64,000 nt of DNA, from assembly GCA_037179385.1 (NCBI GenBank), contig CM074189.1:26473648-26537647 (forward strand), written 5' to 3'. Of the stretch, positions 12,701 to 22,314 are shown piece after piece. Position numbers and translations under genes: made by a program. Under the pieces are notes generated by a model. The model had not been told where the DNA came from, did not search any database, and saw only the letters and a list, made by a program, of their open reading frames with translations. Each line of letters starts with the position of its first letter. Within the stretch, counting starts at the first letter, position 1. This stretch comes from Holothuria scabra. Lineage: Eukaryota > Echinodermata > Holothuroidea > Aspidochirotida > Holothuriidae.

Positions 12701-14104
12701 GTTATGAAATATTCGAGGATTGTACTCAAGGTACGGTGGCATACCGTAATAAATATCAGACTGTACACATGCAAAGCTCAGTTTACGTAGCGTGCCGAAC
12801 ATTGCGGGCACAGTCTTTGCCAGCTGGGCGGGTTAATATGCCTGCTAGTTTCTGCGTAAAACAGTACAGTGTGATTTTGCATCGCCATCAGATAGCTTGC
12901 GTGCAAGATTATAAGTGATGTATGTGTGATATGTGAAAAGGATCACTGTCTTACGATAGCGCGATCAGGCCGCATGCTGATGAAAAACTTCAACTTTGCG
13001 AAACCAAGTACAAACAACTTTCACACATAATTTCTAGAGGCTCTCTTCATTCTCAGTCTCATAGAATTTTTACCAAATTGGCAAAATATTTTTGTCCGTT
13101 ACCCTCGGCAATGGCCTAAATGGGGTGATTCTTTTTGCATGCGATAATTTTTTAGGTTCAGGTAGTAGATTTGGAACCGGGTAATAAGATGGCGGGCAGG
13201 TACCTGGGTACACTAGCAATTATACGGCATTACTCACCATAAATCTTTGATAGGTGTTTTTTTGCACACCTAAATGAAGAATGTTAGCCCATGTAAACAT
13301 ATAGAAGTTTTGTAAAACAGCATTCCTACTATACTCCTAAGGACTGTGATCTGTAGTACACATAGAAATTCTAAAACTCAAGACCTGATCAAGAGGTTGC
13401 TTTGCTTTCTGAGCAGCAGGATTTAGCTTTAGGTGTTTAACAGCATTTTCTACTTTTGGTTTAAGTCCCTTGCTAGGAAAAGACAAAAATGTTAGAAACC
13501 TGAAATACCACTTGTCAAATAAATCATGTTTCTAGTTATGAACAAATGTCCCCAGATAAAAGCCATACATTTCCACTGCCTTGCCCTACTACAAAAAGTA
13601 ATGACTAATAACACACATAGGGAACCAGTTAGTGGAACTAAATCTCCCTAGGTGTGTTGCAGTCATTACAGGATAGGTGGTACGTTGCACAGGCAGTATG
13701 GACCAGCTGGTGGTAGTTTGTATTCAGGGTCAATCATATTGCATAATAAGTGTAATACGATTTCATACCTATTTTGAAATTCCCATGAAATCCTGTTGCT
13801 AAAGGTGAAATGTAGGGGCCTCTTGACTCTGGACATAGACTAATGAGTTGATCAACCTGTTCAAGTCTAACAAGGGTTCATACCTACCTTCCTGGAGTAC
13901 GTCAAACCCTCATTGTATACTTTCTGTAGCCTGAGAGAATTTCTGTAAAGTTATGTGAAACCTACATGACATAGTTTTCCTTTTTCTCTTCTTCAACAGT
14001 GTTGGGACATGGGCTATGGCTTAGATCTGAAGTCAGTTTACAGCAGTGGATGGTTTGTGCTAGGTTTGTCCGTTCTGACAGGGGTAGGCATTGCAGCAAT
14101 GTAA
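3654..14104 (+). CDS. SDHC: Succinate dehydrogenase cytochrome b560 subunit, mitochondrial (5' end missing)
   Basis: Five coding exons join in frame: 3654-3716, 5451-5549, 8135-8196, 9828-9991 and 14000-14104 (stop TAA). All introns are GT/AG. They give 164 residues; the usual length is about 170, so only a few N-terminal residues are missing. The product anchors complex II in the inner mitochondrial membrane, binds heme b with SDHD and passes electrons from SDHA/SDHB to ubiquinone. Seen: an arginine/serine-rich presequence, then RFWDKN and [11 protein letters not shown], the family signature at the matrix-side start. SITNRATG follows, keeping the Ser and Arg that help form the quinone site. 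Helix 2 has [11 protein letters not shown], whose first His corresponds to the heme ligand. A third helix ends VGIAAM, as in the human protein. The last three exons have the same lengths (62, 164, 105 nt) as I recall for human SDHC, and all five intron phases agree. The first exon must end with two bases of an Arg codon; I found no convincing candidate in 1-3653. Confidence 0.95.
4297..4392. mobile_element. Small palindromic MITE, copy 1
   Basis: About 96 bp with terminal inverted repeats GGGACCCATTCCACAAA and TTTGTGGAACGGGCCC. The centre has CTTAAG-containing motifs in opposed orientation. A second copy lies at 54310-54419. Confidence 0.75.
5451..5549 (+). CDS. SDHC: SDHC coding exon 3
   Basis: Acceptor CTATTTTTAG, donor GTAAGA. 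It encodes [16 protein letters not shown] and [10 protein letters not shown], the most conserved soluble part of the family just before helix 1. An open frame runs into the intron for only one codon (TAA), so the donor position is well fixed. Confidence 0.93.
6480..6495. repeat. Poly-C tract
   Basis: A run of C residues interrupted by A, just upstream of a Helentron-like array. Confidence 0.6.
6580..7698 (+). mobile_element. Helentron-like element with seven ~145-bp tandem units (in SDHC intron 3)
   Basis: CTATGCATTCATGATGGCG and a GT-rich microsatellite (6601-6641) are followed by about seven units of 140-147 bp. Each has the order: GAAGAACCCT, a TTTTGGTNGAGGTCAAAGGTCA-like stretch, GGGGTCA, ACACNATATCTCA. 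The last units are more diverged. The 3' end appears to be TGCATTTTTGCATTCTGG at 7681-7698, followed by T. This is a weaker hairpin than in the other copies, so the boundary is less sure. No clear 5' hairpin. Confidence 0.65.
6753..6765 (+). promoter_or_regulatory. DR1-type motif in a repeat unit
   Basis: AGGTCA-A-AGGTCA, a perfect direct repeat with one-base spacing, the sequence bound in animals by HNF4/RXR-type nuclear receptors. Identical motifs occur at 16250-16262, 16395-16407 and 57490-57502. Binding is not shown. Confidence 0.5.
8135..8196 (+). CDS. SDHC: SDHC coding exon 4
   Basis: 62-nt exon between TTTTCCAG and GTAAGA, encoding [20 protein letters not shown]. This is the start of helix 1, with the Ser and Arg (SITNR) that correspond to the ubiquinone-site residues. 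The exon length equals that recalled for the human exon. Confidence 0.93.
8392..8630. repeat. Dispersed ~240-bp repeat, AGACGAAT family, copy 1 (SDHC intron 4)
   Basis: Shares GATGGTCTGATT, AGTCAGCCATAACT, ACAATAAATAAAGAC, CCCCACTAATGG and the end ATTCGTCTAT with copies at 28424-28682 (inverted) and 42340-42581. Confidence 0.7.
8830..8862. repeat. CTAA-rich microsatellite
   Basis: TAACTAACTAACTAACAAAC, a short tract like those at the ends of the SINE families near 27440 and 31835. Confidence 0.5.
9828..9991 (+). CDS. SDHC: SDHC coding exon 5 (heme-ligand helix)
   Basis: 164-nt exon between CTTTACAG and GTGAGT. It encodes the rest of helix 1, the intermembrane loop [10 protein letters not shown], and helix 2 ending in [11 protein letters not shown]. 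The His of CYH is the expected axial ligand of heme b. Confidence 0.95.
11661..11830 (+). repeat. Diverged U2 snRNA-derived repeat
   Basis: TTTTTGGCTAAGATTATGTG followed by TAGTGTATGTTTTTTC resembles the first ~45 nt of U2 snRNA. It is followed by a body whose end (TTGGAAAGAACTCCTTTGGGGG) resembles that of the better copy at 36850-37017. Weak on its own. Confidence 0.4.
11932..13215. mobile_element. hAT-like non-autonomous element, copy B (SDHC intron 5)
   Basis: Left end TAGTGTTTGCACCGTTACC (11932) and right end GGTACACTA (13215), with GGGTACC-rich palindromic motifs near both ends. The left end is the inverse of the end of copy A at 1251-1262. The flanking 8-mers GCGCTTAC and GCAATTAT agree at 5 of 8 positions, a possible decayed target duplication. 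About 1.28 kb with no transposase reading frame. Confidence 0.6.
14000..14104 (+). CDS. SDHC: SDHC coding exon 6 and stop
   Basis: Begins after CTTCAACAG with [17 protein letters not shown] and continues into the third membrane helix, ending GIAAM then TAA. It is in phase 0 with exon 5 and has 35 codons including the stop, the same as recalled for the human last exon. Confidence 0.95.
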   Translation, partial: CWDMGYGLDLKSVYSSGWFVLGLSVLTGVGIAAM

Positions 14105-14254
14105 ACCACAGGAAGGCCATAGGAATACACCAAGTCAAGGCTGAGAGTGCCAACAGGAGGAAGGAGCAACTTTTGAACTTTGACCTTATAAATACAAAGA
14201 TTTTATGAATATTTAAAACATATGGAGGGAACTGTGGACTGGCAAAAAAAACCA

Positions 14255-14260
14255 AATAAA
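14255..14260 (+). terminator. Candidate SDHC polyadenylation signal
   Basis: AATAAA lies about 150 nt after the SDHC stop. Further AATAAA-like sequences occur downstream (for example near 14810), so alternative 3' ends are possible. Confidence 0.55.
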
Positions 14261-14261
14261 C

Positions 14262-15831
14262 GTGGACAGAAATGTTGTCATTTTTCCATTTTAACATAGT
14301 ATGGTGTAGGTTCAAGGCTTGCAATTGTATCATAACCATTGTAAACAATATACCTACTGAGAAGAATTTCTGCATGCATATTTAGTAACTGATATTGCAA
14401 ATCTCGTCTGTGCTTCAGAGACTTAGGCCTAGGCTTGAGGTTGATGGGAATGTTGGTAATAAAGTGGACTTGTTGTCATGGGGATTAGATGACCTGCTTG
14501 TAATGTCTGCTAAATTTATCATGGAAAAGTTCAACTTGTCTTGAATATGAATATCTATGTGAACTAAAGAGATGTTGACAGAACTGATATAATAATTTGT
14601 GGGTCACATCTAGTATCAGTTTTATAATGCATGTGTTATACCCTTCAGTTGGACACTCTCCTCTCAAAAAGAAAAATACATGTAAAATATATGTATACAA
14701 GTTTAAGAGATTTTGTATTCAACAGTTTTGAGGTTGGAAGGGTTACAAAGAGAAAAGTTTCATGTACAGTAACAAATATTATAAGTGTATCGGTGCATAA
14801 ATTGAAAGAAATAAAACATGTAAAGCATGTTACAAAATTTTAAAAGAATGAAGTGAAACTTCAATTTTTACTTTGAAAAGAAGGTAATCTGTGCACTCTG
14901 GTTACATTTCTATTTGAATTGTGAATGCTGTTCTTAGGATAATAAATAAACGAAATATAAACTTGCAGCAAACAGATGTGGCTCATGACATGAAGATTTT
15001 AGGAGAGGGGGTTGGGAGAGAGAGTTCCTGGAATAAATTTTATTCAGTCCAAGAAGACCGTTTAATATAATTGCCTTTTTGTACTTGGTATATCTCCACC
15101 TACCTCCACCCCCCACCCCACCCACCAAGAAATTGGTGGAAATCTCATTCCTCCTTAGTTACCTTTTCCAGGTTTGGACCTCCCACACATAACTATACCT
15201 TGTTTGGTCTTCCTGTTTCTATCTATTGTCTAGGCCGTGACAGAGAGGGATTAACATGTTCCACAGGTAATGTAAAGTCTCTGGTATTGCCATGTACCAT
15301 GTATACAGAATCGTGGGATTATGGATGTGATAAGGGGTTATCAAGTCAATTGGCTCAAAGTAAAAACCCTTTTCAAATGGCACTATGAAAAGATTATTTT
15401 ATTTGTTTTGGTACACTCATTTATGAGGGAAATGATATGCTATTGAGAAGAGTGATGTATGCTAAAAGTTTTTTCAATCACCGTAAATAATTCCTGGTTA
15501 AAGCTCCAAGCCTATTTCATCAGCATAGCAAATTAGCAAGCATTTGAACTGGGTTTGGGATAATGTACAGGGGGCTTTGAAGGCTCAGTCCCCCAACATG
15601 GAGGTGGTGTGTGCAAGGTTTTGGGCCCAAGTTTATAGTCTTGCCTATAGGTCAAGAGGGTCTTTCTATGCTGCTGCCCTATATGAATAATCGAACTGGC
15701 TGGATGCTTTAATTCATCAATGTGAGAATATTTTGTCACTGAGTTGTAGAATCCATCAATCATTTACTCCTTTCATGAGCTTACACCCTCCCTTCAAGTA
15801 AGATTGGGTTTTACAGAATAGTTTCTAACCA
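14262..15831. other. Intergenic DNA without a recognised gene
   Basis: Short open frames on both strands show no family motif or splice context. A C/A-rich tract (15095-15130) is the only notable local feature. Confidence 0.5.
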
Positions 15832-15945
15832 ATAGACCTATTTCCAAATAGCAATTACAAAGCATTGTGGGATAGAGTTTTGGTGTTTGTCATTTTTGAT
15901 TCCTTGCCGAAGGCAGGCAAGGAATCTATGCGATGGTGATGTCGT

Positions 15946-15987
15946 GTGTGTGTATGTGTGTGTGTGTGTGTGTATGTGTGTGTGTGA
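15946..15987. repeat. GT microsatellite
   Basis: (GT)n with TATG interruptions, in the same place after the 5' hairpin as in the copies at 6601 and 57067. Confidence 0.9.
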
Positions 15988-16619
15988 CGCCTGCTTGTAA
16001 ACACGATATCTCAAGAACGGTAACCCCCAGGGATCTCAAACTTGGCATGTAGATTGTCCATATTCAGTAGATGGTCCCTATTTTTTTTGGTAGAGGTCAA
16101 ATGTCATTTGGGGTCACCAGAGGTCAAAATGTTAATATCTTGGAAATTGCTTGTAAACACGATATCTCCAGAAGGAAAAATGTAAGCAATCTCATACTTA
16201 CCTTGCTGATTGTCCATATTGAGTAGATGGTCCCTATTGTTTTTGATGGAGGTCAAAGGTCATTTGGGGTCACCAGAGGGAAAAAGGTCAAAACCTTGTA
16301 AACACTGTATCTCAAGAAGGGTAAATGTGAGGGATCTCATACATAGCAGGTGGATTGCCCATATTAAGTAGATGATCACAATTATTTTTGGTGGAGGTCA
16401 AAGGTCATTTGGGGTCATCAGAGATGAAAGGCTCAAAAACTTGTAAACACCATATGTCAAGAAAGGTAACTGCCAGGAATCTCATATTTACTAAATGGAT
16501 TGTCCATACTGAGTAGATGACCCCTATTGTTTTTATTGGATGTCAAAGGTCACTTGGGGTCATCAGAGTTCAAAACATCTAAACCTTGCAAACATTATAT
16601 CTTAAAAGAGTATATAACT

Positions 16620-18710
16620 GTTGAAGTTAATATCCATGAGCGGTTAGGGTGAAAGGGTAAGAATAATTTGGCATGTGTAATGTAATAGGCATAGGGTATA
16701 TAATTTTTTTGAACAGTTTATTAACTTCACTATATGTGAATTCTTTAGTGAGGTAATTTTGAAAATGCATTTGTAAAGTACTGAAGCAAACTCATAGGAA
16801 GAAGGTCTAAGGTGCACAAAAAGGCACATCACTTGGTAGTTACTGTACAGTATGTTGATTCTGGCATGAAATTGTGCCCTGTTATTACATTAAGTTCCAA
16901 GTATTAATACATGAAAAAGTGGGCAGAGCAAAATATAAAATCTTAAAAGGCAAAATCTGCTCATCAGGCTGGCATACATGCTTCAATGCTCATGGGTATG
17001 CTGATTTTGCAGCCACAAGTAAATAGATTTTCATGAAACTGATGTGGAACATGTGACTTTAAACAGTCTGTATATAAGGGTCATTTAGGGACATAGTCTG
17101 AAAATATTAGAGGATGCTTCTGTGCACACTAAGTAGATGACTGATATGGAACTTCAAAAGTATAAACTTTGAACAGAGAGTACTCTGTGTGATGCACAAG
17201 AATCTCTTTTATAACATACCTACATTGCTTTTTCAATAACTTTAAAGAAAACCTGAAGAAAACATTAAATTTAGTGGGAAAAAGTGCTAATATTTGACAA
17301 ACCTTGTGCCTACTGTCCTCATGAGGACATGTGCATGCAAGCATGCATTAATTGGAAGTGGGAATTGATTAATTAGATATACCACAGTTAGTTAGTTTTA
17401 CAAAAAAGAACCTAATTTACACTGATCATTTGGTATCAAATACCCTTCAGCGCACATGAACTGTCATTGCCAAATAGAGTGAATCAAATTGTGACTGACC
17501 CATTCTTTGCCATTTGGTCACAGTTATCTTGCCCAATTTTTCACAGTTGACTGCCAGTTATCCCCACAGTGTCCTGAAGGATTACCTCATACAAACATAC
17601 AGCTCAATTGACTTAAGCTTTTTACTGTTTAAGTGGTGTTAATTGACTCTTATAAACCCTCTGAAGAAAGCTTATTTTTATCTCAGTACATAACCATGAC
17701 AGCCCATTGTTTGTATATACTCCTATTTCCTGCCATTCCCTGCAGGCATTCAGTACTCTTTTTGTGGTCAAAATGTCAGACTTCCATGAAAGTCACACCT
17801 CTGCTAAATCCAGCATAAAATAACTGTCCACATTATCTTGTCTCATCTCACCACAAATAAAAGTTGTTTGCCTAGCCATTGTCTGGAGATGGAGAAGTTC
17901 ATGTACACTGATCAAGTTTCTAAACTGAAAGTCATCTTAGAAATACTGTAGATTGACACCCTTCAGAAATTAGTGTCCTTTACATAGAAGCTGGTGGAAT
18001 TGAACAAAAAGTGTGTTTGTATAAGGAATTTTGTTGAACAAACTTTAAACATTGGTGTCTGTCTAGATTAGTGTTTCTGCTTTACAGTTTCAATATGCTC
18101 TACAGTGATTATTTGTCACTTAGTTTCATTCTAGAATTTGTTTTAAATTTTTGATAGCATAAAATGTATCAGCATACTACTTGCCTCATCTCTGCTTATA
18201 TCTGGATAACTGCACCAAAAAAGTAACCCCTGTGCGAAGGATTATGTAGCTATGTCAAATATCATCATCGAGTGGGAATTCTTGTCTCACATTTCATTTT
18301 TATCCATGTCACTATCCCCCCCCCCCAAAAAAAAAAAAAAGTGTACCATAAAGCTTAATGCATAGAACCATTGCTTCAAGATTACCCTTCATGACACTTT
18401 TCAAAAGTATTAAGATTTTATTTTGCATTGCTGCTGTCATTTGAAAGTAGTTCAGGTAATAAGAGCAAGCATAATGTTGTATACTGTGTATCAAACAAGG
18501 AAAACTTGTACTGTATGTTATGCTGTACCTACAGTATAAGTAGACAAAAGGCGAATTAAAAGTCTTGTTAAATTATGGATTAATAGGGATATCTGCTTTT
18601 GTTAATTTGCAAAGGATACCATAGACAATGGGTGGGGCATTTCCCCCATAAAGCAAAAATTGCTGTCAGTAATAGCCAAGGTTACACATCTCTATTCAGA
18701 TGTCTCTTTA
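16620..18710. other. Gene-free sequence inside the interrupted Helentron-like element
   Basis: No coding potential or family recognised. It includes a C-run followed by an A-run at 18317-18340. Confidence 0.4.
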
Positions 18711-18713
18711 GGC

Positions 18714-19085
18714 TTGGTCTCACATACCCCTTAACACCCAGTGTTAACTCGTGTTTACAATCAGACAAAACCACAGGCTAACCCCGTGTTTTCCAGTCTT
18801 TCTCACGAACCCAGTGTTTCGTTGATTGGATAGTGTTACCATAGTAACGAGACCAAATATTTCACACACCGATTACAGCAAAATGTAAGAAAATACCTGT
18901 CATCAGTGCTATAAATACCTGTGACCTTGCTTGATTAAAACAAACACGATGTTTAAAACTGCTTAACCCTGCGATTTGAGGTGGATTGAAATTTAAACAC
19001 CGACCCCGCGTTAACCGGCGTTCCCACGTTACTCGAGCGTGAGGTAATACAGTGTTACCTCGAGCGCGGGGTATGTGAGAACACA
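18714..19085. mobile_element. Foldback element with GTGTTAAC-type motif array
   Basis: Ends TCTCACATACCCC (18718-18730) and GGGGTATGTGAGA (19068-19080) are inverse. Between them are many CCCAGTGTTAAC/GTGTTTAC motifs on one side and the inverted GTTAAC/GTAATAC motifs on the other. It lies within the element at 15898-19669. Confidence 0.65.
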
Positions 19086-19761
19086 GTATTTGATCCAATG
19101 CTTGTAGGAGAGTGTGTCGATGAGGGCTTGTTTAAACACTAACCTCAATGCAGACTTTTCGAAACATAGAGGCATCGGAACATAGAGACTTCAGAATGGA
19201 GAGCTGTCCCCATTGACCAAACTTTTGATAAAAATGGTTTCAAAATACCGCTTTATCAAGTAATGAGACAGTTTTCTGGAATATTAAAGCTGTGTGAGAA
19301 ATTCCTCTTGTGTGTGGAGATCAAAGGTTTGAGGTGACAGTCAAATCAAACTTTGTAGACATAATATTTTTAGGGGGATAACTGTGAGGGATCTCATACC
19401 ATGGTGGTAGTACTTCCATACTCATTCTGTACTAAGCTTAATTTTGAATTACTCATGTTGATGGACGTGTTGGTAAGGTGATCATTATTGTTTTTAAGGG
19501 GTCAAAAGGTCATTTTGGGTCACATGAGGTCAAAAAGTTTGGACCCTACTAGTATTATATCTCAATTAAGTAGGATAATTGTATGGGATCTCATGCATGT
19601 CATGTTTGTTTCCATGTTTGCTATGATATATCATACGGCAAGGAATCACTAAGCCTGTTGGCTTTCTAGTTGTCAATGGCATTTTACTGTGGTGAAAATT
19701 GACGCACACCCAAAACTCTATTTCACAATTCATTGTAATTGCTATTTGGAAATAGGTCTAT

Positions 19762-20486
19762 AGTTAGAGGATACACCCTTCATTTAAAGGATGTATGATG
19801 AGATCCATGTGTACAGGACACCTATATAGGGGAAGTAACTGATCCATAATATCTCATAAAACTCCAATGTTTGAAGTCAAGGGGCTGTTGTTCTTTAGCC
19901 CCAAAGTAATGCATGCAAATTTGCTAAAACATATCACACGTTAGTACTAAAAAACAAATGTTTCTGCATGGATAGGATGGTGCAGCGGGTTCCACCACCA
20001 AAAGAAATAAGTTTGTACTGTGAGGTATAATGTTGCTAACCTCAGGCACTCAATTAAAATTGTACATTGTGCAATAAAATGGAAGAATGCACAGCAATTT
20101 GCAATGCCTTTCTGTTGTTACTGGACTATAATCTTGGATTTTCTTTGATTACCTGAAACCACTGCTCAATTTAGACTGCAGCCCCGTTTTTTGTTTGTGG
20201 GGTGAATTATCAATGGTAAGCCCCCTCCTTACATGTTCCACATCATTTAAAACTTTGTGCAAGATTTTGAAAAACACTCTTTTATTCCAGTAAGATACAA
20301 CTTGAGAGTTGTAAAGTAAATGGTTATATCTTTAATGTTACATATAAACACTTAAATATTTCAACATTTTTCAACAGTGAGATTTTGGGAGCTGAACTAT
20401 TTGTTGCTCAGTCCATGTGTGGCATTGCATACATATAGTCTTGCAGCTTTAGACAAAATGTAGAGTCAAGACTCTCAGTGTGTGCA
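19762..20486. other. Intergenic DNA without a recognised feature
   Basis: No gene, repeat end or RNA motif recognised. Confidence 0.4.
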
Positions 20487-21085
20487 CTGATACAGCTTTA
20501 GGGGCTTCATGTTCAGATCAGAAGACAACTGAAATGCTTGTCCATGCTTTTGTCTAATCCCGTTTGGATAATTGTAACAGTTTACTTTATGGTTTACCAG
20601 ATTGTCATTTGAACAAATTACAACGCATTCAGAACTCTGCAGCGAGATTGGTGACATGTACTACACCTTTAGTCCATATAACGCCAATTCTTCGTAATCT
20701 GCATTGGCTTCCAATTAAGGAATGTATCAATTTCAAAATTCTCATGATGACATATAAATGTATTCATAGACTTGCTCCTAGCTACTTGCATGAGCTTATT
20801 CAGGTATATACTCCAGCTCGAAGTCTTCGCTCTAGTTTGAAATCATTACTTTCTCCACCACATGTCTGTACAAAATCTTATGGAAATCGTTCGTTCCAGT
20901 CATCATCTGCCTTTCTCTGGAACAGTCTGCCAAGCCATGTTAAAGAAGCAGTCTTTATCTCAATTTAAGACATTATTGAAGTCTCACCTTTTCTCACTGT
21001 TGTAGTCTCTTTTCTTTCTTCTTTTCAGTGCATAGAGACTTAGTGTAATATAAGAACTGTTTATTATTATTGTATGTTTTGGGGC
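20487..21085 (+). mobile_element. LINE 3' end: reverse transcriptase C-terminal relic (CR1/L2-like)
   Basis: The translation contains TEMLVHAFV, a stop, SRLDNCNSLLYGLPDCH, LQRIQNSAARLVT, LHWLPIKECINFKILMM and the FLWNSLPSHVKEA block. This is the usual C-terminal part of CR1/L2/Jockey-type ORF2. A premature TAA (about 20557) and a frameshift near 20950 break the frame; the shifted frame continues QFKTLLKSHLFSLL to a stop at 21003-21005. The tail ends in TTATTATTATTG, typical of a LINE 3' terminus. Dead copy. The exact clade needs a tree. Confidence 0.85.
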
Positions 21086-21752
21086 CTTGAATGGGATAGA
21101 GAGTTTTATCTGAACAAATGTATTTCTCATTCAATATTAGCCTGCACAAAATTTTGTACATTTTTTTGTCTCATTGGGGAGAAGGGTAGGGCTAGGAAAA
21201 ATGGGAAGGGGGAAGTCCCCACCCCTTGAACTGTTCCTGAGTATAAGCATTGATGCAGTGGTGTGGACAGTAGTGTCTTATGCATGGTTAATTCCTGACT
21301 GCAACAAACAAAAATGCAGTACTGAATCTTTGCTCTCCAATTGTTGAAATGCATAAAATTTCTACACATGAATCAAGTTTAAACTGTATCTAATGTAATA
21401 TCCCATGATTAGTTCTTGGGAGAAAGAATTGATTTTAATCATAACATCTTGCCATAAGAGAAACTAGAAAAAAAAATGTAAAAAGCAAAAGCATTACCTT
21501 TGTAACTTTAGGGTTATTCCTGCATTTTCAAAGGAATTAATCTTTAGAATGATGTTTCCAGGACCCTTAAAAAAGAATTTCCATGACCTTCCTCTGAACA
21601 TGTCCAGACCTTGAGTTTAAGATTTTCCAGGTGTGCTACAGATCATTCTCCTAAGGAAATTAAGGAGTGTAGTCAGTGTGCTATTTTATAAAACTTCAGT
21701 AGATTTACTATCTTCATCTAGGCATGCAAAAAATCACACTCCCCACTGTGAC
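21086..21752. other. Intergenic DNA with fragments of a CATGACTTTTCC-type repeat
   Basis: TTCCATGACCTTCC and GATTTTCCAGG near 21580-21630 recur at 22440-22570 and 23770-23820. No gene seen. Confidence 0.4.
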
Positions 21753-21756
21753 TTAA

Positions 21757-22310
21757 AGTGTACCTCGAGTCACAAAATTAAAAAATATGTGTTGAAGAGC
21801 ATGGAAAATGAAGTCTTGCAGTCCAATTCCCATCTTCATAAGACATTCCTGAGCTGAGATGTAAAATGTTGAAGTTTATTTACTCAACCTAAAATGGTAC
21901 ATTGCACAATGAATTGTGATGTCATAGTCATACAACTCAAATTACAATCTTTATATTTCTTTGTTTTTCTTTAAGTTACATCTTCTTGCACCAAGGTGTG
22001 ATAGCACTCTTAATCTAATGGGGTGATGTAATTAAATAAGCCTTCTCTGTGCAACATGCTGTGCAAGCAAACAGGAAGTGTTCAAGGTCATAAAAACATT
22101 TTTAATTGTAAAGGAAAACAAAGCAGGTTCTGTGAGTTGTACTGCAAGAGAGTCACAAATAATGCACAAGGGACCAATTTGTTTTAAGGAATATACTTAA
22201 CATTTTATATCTCAGCTCAGGAATATCCTATGAAGATAGGAGTTGGACTGTTAGAATTCATTTTCATGCTCTTATTTATATATTTTTTAATTTTGAACTT
22301 GAGGTACACT
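21757..22310. mobile_element. TTAA-flanked element with ~130-bp inverted repeats, copy 1
   Basis: Left end AGTGTACCTCGAGT and right end ACTTGAGGTACACT, each bordered by TTAA (21753-21756 and 22311-22314). The inverted similarity runs inward through CAGTCCAA, ATCTTCATA and CCTGAGCTGAGAT for about 130 bp. TTAA duplication is the habit of piggyBac/Kolobok-type elements; no transposase is present. Confidence 0.8.
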
Positions 22311-22314
22311 TTAA

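Larger units (their letters stand above)
15898..19669 (+). mobile_element. Helentron-like element with both ends, itself interrupted
   Basis: 5' end: hairpin GATTCCTTGCC-GAAGGCA-GGCAAGGAATC (15898-15926), then TATGCGATGGTGATGTC and a GT microsatellite. Then come five ~145-bp units (about 16000-16610) and, after a ~2.7-kb interruption, further units (19310-19620). 3' end: GGCAAGGAATCACT, hairpin AAGCCTGTTGGCTT, then CTAG at 19666-19669. The flanking bases are T on the left and T on the right. A 5' inverted repeat with a subterminal 3' partner, a 3' hairpin, a microsatellite and tandem units match non-autonomous Helentron/Helitron2 elements (DINE-1 and the bivalve pearl elements are examples I know of). 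No Rep/helicase coding sequence is visible. Confidence 0.75.
15832..19761. mobile_element. Palindromic MITE split by a Helentron-like insertion
   Basis: ATAGACCTATTTCCAAATAG (15832) is the inverse of CTATTTGGAAATAGGTCTAT ending at 19761. The arms continue inward with GCAATTACAA and AGAGTTTTGGTGT on each side. Without the insert at 15898-19669 this would be a palindromic element of about 160 bp. Confidence 0.75.

Noticed and set aside
13962..14375. 137-codon minus-strand open frame
   Set aside because: Antisense shadow of SDHC exon 6 and its 3' UTR.
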